Source of the DNA: Hyphomicrobiales bacterium
GTDB lineage: Bacteria > Pseudomonadota > Alphaproteobacteria > Rhizobiales > Devosiaceae
Length of the DNA stretch: 9,520 bases
Assembly: GCA_026989045.1 (NCBI GenBank)
Contig: JALSJY010000229.1
Coordinates: forward strand, 1 to 9,520
Direction of reading: 5' to 3'
Position numbers and translations under genes: made by a program. The first letter of the stretch is position 1, and every line of letters starts with the position of its first letter. The notes under the pieces were generated by a model that ran no database searches, was not told the DNA's origin, and worked only from the letters and a program-made list of their open reading frames with translations. Of this stretch, positions 6,607 to 9,520 are shown one piece after another.

Positions 6607-6623
6607 TGCGAAAAACGTGCCAA
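6607..6623 (-). promoter_or_regulatory. sigma-54 promoter for flgI operon
   Basis: Read on the minus strand this is TTGGCACGTTTTTCGCA. It matches the sigma-54 consensus YTGGCACG-N4-TTGCW except for one base in the -12 element (TCGC for TTGC) and has the obligatory 10-bp distance between GG (-24; 6621-6620) and GC (-12; 6609-6608). The expected start is near 6597, giving a leader of about 65 bases to flgI. Late basal-body genes in Caulobacter are sigma-54 dependent. Confidence 0.8.
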
Positions 6624-6689
6624 CAATCACTTTGAATCAAGAATGCTTTTTAACTCATTGATTTTTCTTTATAAAAATGGATTTGTGAT

Positions 6690-6699
6690 CCAGCGCTGG
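6690..6699. promoter_or_regulatory. dyad CCAGCGCTGG, possible activator site
   Basis: This is a perfect 10-bp palindrome, unusually GC-rich for its surroundings. Its centre is about 98 bp upstream of the predicted flgI transcription start, the usual position of an enhancer for a sigma-54 activator. In Caulobacter FlbD binds such upstream elements and is controlled by FliX, whose gene is the divergent neighbour. Binding by FlbD is inferred from position, not from a consensus match. Confidence 0.4.
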
Positions 6700-6749
6700 T
6701 GATGTGATTTAATAATAATTTGTTAGTAAGGCAAATATTACCCACCATA

Positions 6750-6765
6750 TTAAGCATATCTTAAC
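6750..6765 (+). promoter_or_regulatory. CtrA box upstream of fliX
   Basis: TTAAGCATATCTTAAC is a perfect TTAA-N7-TTAAC CtrA site, continuing as CAT, which is also usual (TTAACCAT). It lies 60 bp upstream of the fliX start, oriented toward fliX, where CtrA-P would overlap the -35 region; a weak TATTGA (6787-6792) could serve as -10. It is consistent with fliX as a cell-cycle-controlled class II flagellar gene. Confidence 0.8.
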
Positions 6766-6824
6766 CATGATAGGCAAATTCTGCCCTATTGATGTTTAGG
6801 AATGGTTTTGGTGGTTGGTGATTT

Positions 6825-7244
6825 ATGCGAATTGAAAATTCTGATAGGGCTAACAAAGTTAAGTCAAAATCTAGCAGTGCAAAGAAATCTAATTCTAGCG
6901 CTGTGTTTAGCCCAAATATGGGGCAGGATACGCCGCGAGCAGCCGCTATAGGTTCAAGCACTCCAATCACACAAGTTGATGCCCTTTTAGCTCTTCAGGC
7001 TGTTGAAGATCCAATATTTGCAAAGCGCAAGGCTATTTTTCGTGGGGAAACAATGCTTGATACATTGGAGGCTATGAAAGCTGATTTATTGGCTGGGCAT
7101 GTTAATGAAAGTCACTTAAATAAGCTACTAGCTACAGTTCAGCAGGCCAAAATGAAATCTGATCCAGCGCTTGATGCTTTGATTGAAGATATAGAATTAA
7201 GGGTTAAGGTAGAATTGGCCAAATTAGGTCATTATTTGTCATAA
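6825..7244 (+). CDS. fliX: class II flagellar assembly regulator FliX
   Basis: This 139-residue protein is typical of FliX: the start MRIE, a long polar, Ser/Lys/Ala-rich linker (about 5-47), then the conserved ITQVDALLALQ (48-58), RKAIFRGETMLDTLEAMKADLL (68-89), and the C-terminal ALIEDIELRVKVELAKLG (118-135). In Caulobacter FliX senses completion of the class II basal body and holds or activates FlbD, the sigma-54 activator, so that class III genes are expressed only afterwards. Its ribosome site is poor (G-rich GGTGG further upstream), but MRI is the family start. Divergent placement next to flgI and upstream of dksA is an arrangement I recall from other Alphaproteobacteria. It is regulated by the CtrA box. 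No FlbD gene is in the window. Confidence 0.92.
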   Translation: MRIENSDRANKVKSKSSSAKKSNSSAVFSPNMGQDTPRAAAIGSSTPITQVDALLALQAVEDPIFAKRKAIFRGETMLDTLEAMKADLLAGHVNESHLNKLLATVQQAKMKSDPALDALIEDIELRVKVELAKLGHYLS

Positions 7245-7288
7245 AACCTTTATAAAATTACTATAATTTTTACAAATAAAAATCACAC

Positions 7289-7317
7289 TTGCTCATAAGG
7301 TTTTAGACAACTATATA
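7289..7317 (+). promoter_or_regulatory. candidate sigma-70 promoter for dksA
   Basis: TTGCTC (7289-7294), a 17-bp spacer and TATATA (7312-7317) lie 36 bp before the dksA start. The hexamers are moderate matches. The spacer contains the right arm of a 9-bp inverted repeat, TAAAACCTT (7242-7250) with AAGGTTTTA (7297-7305), which begins at the fliX stop; with its 46-base loop it is unlikely to be a terminator. Confidence 0.4.
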
Positions 7318-7353
7318 GAGCCTGTCTTTTAATGCGTAAAAGAGAGAAGAATC

Positions 7354-7773
7354 ATGACTAGGAATGCTAAATCAAAAGAAAATGGTTTGCTAACTGAGGG
7401 TGAATTTATGAATCCTGATCAGCGCGAATACTTCCGAAACAAGCTAAATGCTTGGAAAGATGATATTTTACGCGATAGTCGTGAAACAGTGGAGAATTTA
7501 CAAGAAGACAGTCAAGCTCACCCTGATGTTGTTGATCGTGCTTCTTCTGAAACAGAAAAGTCACTTGAGTTGCGCACTCGTGATAGGCAACGCAAATTGA
7601 TTGCAAAAATTGATGCTGCATTGAAACGAATTGAAGAGGGCACTTATGGCTATTGTGAAGATAGCGGTGAGCCAATTGGCTTAGCGCGATTAGATGCTCG
7701 CCCAATTGCGACTCTTTCGCTTGAAGCACAAGAAAAGCATGAAAAGCGCGAAAAAGTTTATCGCGACGATTAG
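7354..7773 (+). CDS. dksA: RNA polymerase-binding transcription factor DksA
   Basis: This 139-residue DksA enters the RNA polymerase secondary channel and, with ppGpp, adjusts rRNA, ribosomal-protein and amino-acid promoters. The coiled coil spans about 25-92. Its tip motif D-x2-D-x-A is intact (D58, D61, A63), so the catalytic end should work. The globular part begins at GTYGYCEDSGEPIGLARL (96-113). The four zinc-ligand positions, C-x2-C-x17-C-x2-C in E. coli, are here C101, S104, S122 and A125: only one cysteine is left, so it cannot bind zinc in the classical way. The ending TLSLEAQEKHEKREKVYRDD is typical of alphaproteobacterial DksA. The start at 7354 has an AGAGAGAAG site; a start at Met19 is possible but would trim the N-terminus. 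Confidence 0.95.
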   Translation: MTRNAKSKENGLLTEGEFMNPDQREYFRNKLNAWKDDILRDSRETVENLQEDSQAHPDVVDRASSETEKSLELRTRDRQRKLIAKIDAALKRIEEGTYGYCEDSGEPIGLARLDARPIATLSLEAQEKHEKREKVYRDD

Positions 7774-7809
7774 TTCACTATATCATCTGAATTTTAAAAA
7801 TATTTTTAC

Positions 7810-7840
7810 TTGATCCTCTAGGTGCTAGAGGCCTTATGTT
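7810..7840 (+). promoter_or_regulatory. MerR-family promoter/operator of the metal ATPase
   Basis: A -35 TTGATC (7810-7815) and a -10 TATGTT (7835-7840) are separated by 19 bp, the overlong spacer typical of MerR-family promoters. The spacer is filled by a perfect dyad CCTCTAG-GTG-CTAGAGG (7815-7831). This matches the pattern of ZntR/CadR/PbrR operators, where metal-bound regulator twists the DNA to bring the hexamers into line. The predicted start is near 7847, giving a leader of about 27 bases. The regulator gene is not in the window. Confidence 0.82.
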
Positions 7841-7873
7841 CTCGTTTGTGAATATTAAAACGGGAAAATATAG

Positions 7874-9520
7874 ATGAAAAATGAGCTTATTTTACAAGTT
7901 GAAGGCATGGATTGTGCTAGTTGCACAAATAAAATTGAAAATGCGGTTTGCTCTTTAGATGGAGTGGAAAATGTTTCTCTCAATTATACATCTCAGCGCT
8001 TAAAACTTGAGTATGATGAAGCTGTTACAAGTGAGCAGGAAGTTTCAAAAATAGTTCAGCGGCTTGGTTATAAAATTTCCAAATTTGACAAGAAATCACA
8101 AAATAAAGATTTAGCTTGGTGGCAGAGTGCAAAGGGTAGGCTGGTTATTGTTGCAGGTTTATTATTAGCACTGGCATGGATTTTAGCTTTTACAATGCCT
8201 GAATATGCTTTTTATGCTTTTTCTGCTGCCGCTCTACTAGCGTTAGCACCTATGTCTAAAAAGGCCGTTCTAAGCGCTATTTCTGGGCAACTATTTACTA
8301 TTGAAACCTTGGTCACCATAGCGGTGATTGGTGCAATTATTATAGGTGAGGCGGCGGAAGCTGCTGTTGTGGTCTTTCTATTCTCTATTGGCGAATTGCT
8401 AGAAATGATGGCGGCGGCAAAAGCGCGTAAATCAGTGCAGGCGTTAGCTGATTTAGTTCCAAAAACAGCATATCTTGTAGTGAATGGGGCAACAACAGAG
8501 GTTGCAGCTGATAGCCTTGAAATAGGAGATATTGTTGAGGTTCGGCCTGGCGGTAGAATTCCAGCTGATGGTATCATTACACAGGGTCAATCAGCGATTG
8601 ATGAGGCAAGTGTCACTGGAGAATCCATACCCAAGAATAAGAGTGTAGGTGATGGGGTTTATGCAGGCTCGATAAATGCTGAGGGTGTAATTCAGATAAA
8701 AGTTGAAAAAGCTGCTGAAAATAACATGATTTCTCGCATTCTTCATATGGTTGAAGAGGCGCAGGCTTCAAAAGCGCCAACGGCCAGATTTATTGATCGC
8801 TTTTCTACTTATTACACCCCCGCTGTTATTGTTGTGTCAGCTTTGATTGCAATTATTCCCCCAATGTTTATGGGCGGTGATTGGGGTGAGTGGACATATA
8901 AGGGTTTGGCGATATTGTTAATCGGTTGCCCGTGCGCTCTTGTGCTTTCTACTCCTGCGGCCATTACTTCTGGCATTTCAGCGGGCGCTCGTCAGGGTCT
9001 ATTGATGAAGGGTGGCGCTGTGCTTGAAGCTATTGGCAAAGCAAGTCAAATTGCTTTTGATAAAACTGGCACCTTAACAAAGGGCAAACCAAAAGTAACT
9101 GATGTGGTTGTTTTTTTGGGTGAAGAAAAAGAAATGCTGAGATTAGCTGGTGCTGTTGAAGCAAGTTCTTCTCACCCCTTGGCTTTGGCAATTGTTGAGG
9201 AAATAAAAAGTAGAAATATAAAATTTCCTAATGCTAAAGGTGCAAAAGCATTAAGCGGGCGTGGGGTGCGCGCGCAAGTTGATGGTAAAACAATAAGCAT
9301 TGTTTCACCTCGTTTTGCATCTGAGATGACATCTTTATCAAAAGAACAAAGGGAAATTATTGAGAACCTAGAAGATAATGGTAAAACAATTGCTGTTGTG
9401 CTTGATGAGAATATAATATTGGGGCTTTTTGCGCTTCGTGATGAATTACGAACTGGTGCTATTAAGGCTATGGAAAGTCTTAAAAATCTAGGTGTTTGTG
9501 CAATTATGCTTACAGGTGAC
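7874..9520 (+). CDS. zntA: Zn/Cd/Pb-exporting P1B-type ATPase, 3' end outside
   Basis: The frame is open from ATG 7874 (GGGAAA ribosome site) to the window end: 549 codons of an expected 650-750. An N-terminal heavy-metal-associated domain (about 4-70) carries GMDCASC (11-17). Membrane helices follow at about 88-125 and 137-180; the actuator TGES is at 248-251; the transport motif CPC is at 352-354 within IGCPCALVLSTPAAITSG; the phosphorylated aspartate is D396 in DKTGTLT; the nucleotide-binding HP is at 434-435; and the sequence stops exactly at LTGD (546-549). CPC followed by ALVLSTP rather than ALGLATP marks the Zn/Cd/Pb group (ZntA/CadA, P1B-2), not copper pumps. It should expel divalent soft metals from the cytoplasm using ATP. 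The GDGxND hinge and the last two helices are missing only because the window ends. Confidence 0.93.
   Translation, partial: MKNELILQVEGMDCASCTNKIENAVCSLDGVENVSLNYTSQRLKLEYDEAVTSEQEVSKIVQRLGYKISKFDKKSQNKDLAWWQSAKGRLVIVAGLLLALAWILAFTMPEYAFYAFSAAALLALAPMSKKAVLSAISGQLFTIETLVTIAVIGAIIIGEAAEAAVVVFLFSIGELLEMMAAAKARKSVQALADLVPKTAYLVVNGATTEVAADSLEIGDIVEVRPGGRIPADGIITQGQSAIDEASVTGESIPKNKSVGDGVYAGSINAEGVIQIKVEKAAENNMISRILHMVEEAQASKAPTARFIDRFSTYYTPAVIVVSALIAIIPPMFMGGDWGEWTYKGLAILLIGCPCALVLSTPAAITSGISAGARQGLLMKGGAVLEAIGKASQIAFDKTGTLTKGKPKVTDVVVFLGEEKEMLRLAGAVEASSSHPLALAIVEEIKSRNIKFPNAKGAKALSGRGVRAQVDGKTISIVSPRFASEMTSLSKEQREIIENLEDNGKTIAVVLDENIILGLFALRDELRTGAIKAMESLKNLGVCAIMLTGD

Noticed and set aside
7406..7729. 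Minus-strand ORF of 107 codons inside dksA
   Set aside because: Antisense shadow of dksA with no family resemblance and no ribosome site.
7815..7831. Stem CCTCTAG/CTAGAGG after dksA as an intrinsic terminator
   Set aside because: No T-run follows it, and it fills the 19-bp spacer of a convincing -35/-10 pair, so a MerR-type operator explains it better.
1..9520. CRISPR arrays, tRNA/rRNA genes, transposases, phage or defence genes
   Set aside because: None is visible; the repeats found are isolated palindromes without regular spacers, and every recognised gene has a flagellar, transport or housekeeping role.

Overview
The window looks like chromosomal DNA from a low-GC member of the Alphaproteobacteria. 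The diagnostic set is flbT, flaF and fliX (flagellar regulators essentially restricted to this class), a CheL/FlgJ-type rod protein without a muramidase domain, an alphaproteobacterial DksA with a degenerate zinc finger, and a CtrA-type box TTAA-N7-TTAAC. The order cannot be fixed from sequence reading alone; a Rhizobiales-like or other marine lineage is plausible.

Layout. A LysE/RhtB-type exporter (+) ends 8 bp from a convergent psiE-like membrane protein gene (-). Next, all on the minus strand, come flaF, flbT and a large flagellin gene; the transcription order is flagellin, flbT, flaF, psiE-like. The flagellin gene has its own strong intrinsic terminator. About 930 bp follow with no recognisable gene: AT-rich flagellin leader, one doubtful 69-codon ORF, and two copies of a dispersed palindromic repeat, one of which appears to carry a second repeat family in its left arm. 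Then comes a tight minus-strand operon, flgI (P-ring), flgJ/cheL-like (rod) and flgN-like (export chaperone). Divergent from it are fliX and dksA (+), and the window ends inside a Zn/Cd/Pb P1B-type ATPase gene (+), cut at its TGD hinge motif.

Regulation is the best part of this window. The 292-bp flgI/fliX divergent region holds a near-consensus sigma-54 promoter facing flgI, a perfect 10-bp dyad about 98 bp upstream of the predicted flgI start, and a perfect CtrA box facing fliX. This matches the class II (CtrA) to class III (sigma-54, FliX/FlbD) flagellar hierarchy known from Caulobacter. FlbT and FlaF, next to flagellin, are the known post-transcriptional and secretion-level controllers of flagellin. 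The metal ATPase has a textbook MerR-family promoter: an operator dyad inside a 19-bp spacer.

I found no CRISPR array, phage, transposase, defence locus or RNA gene, and no evidence of an entirely new system. The notable items are regulatory sites, repeats and a few protein peculiarities.
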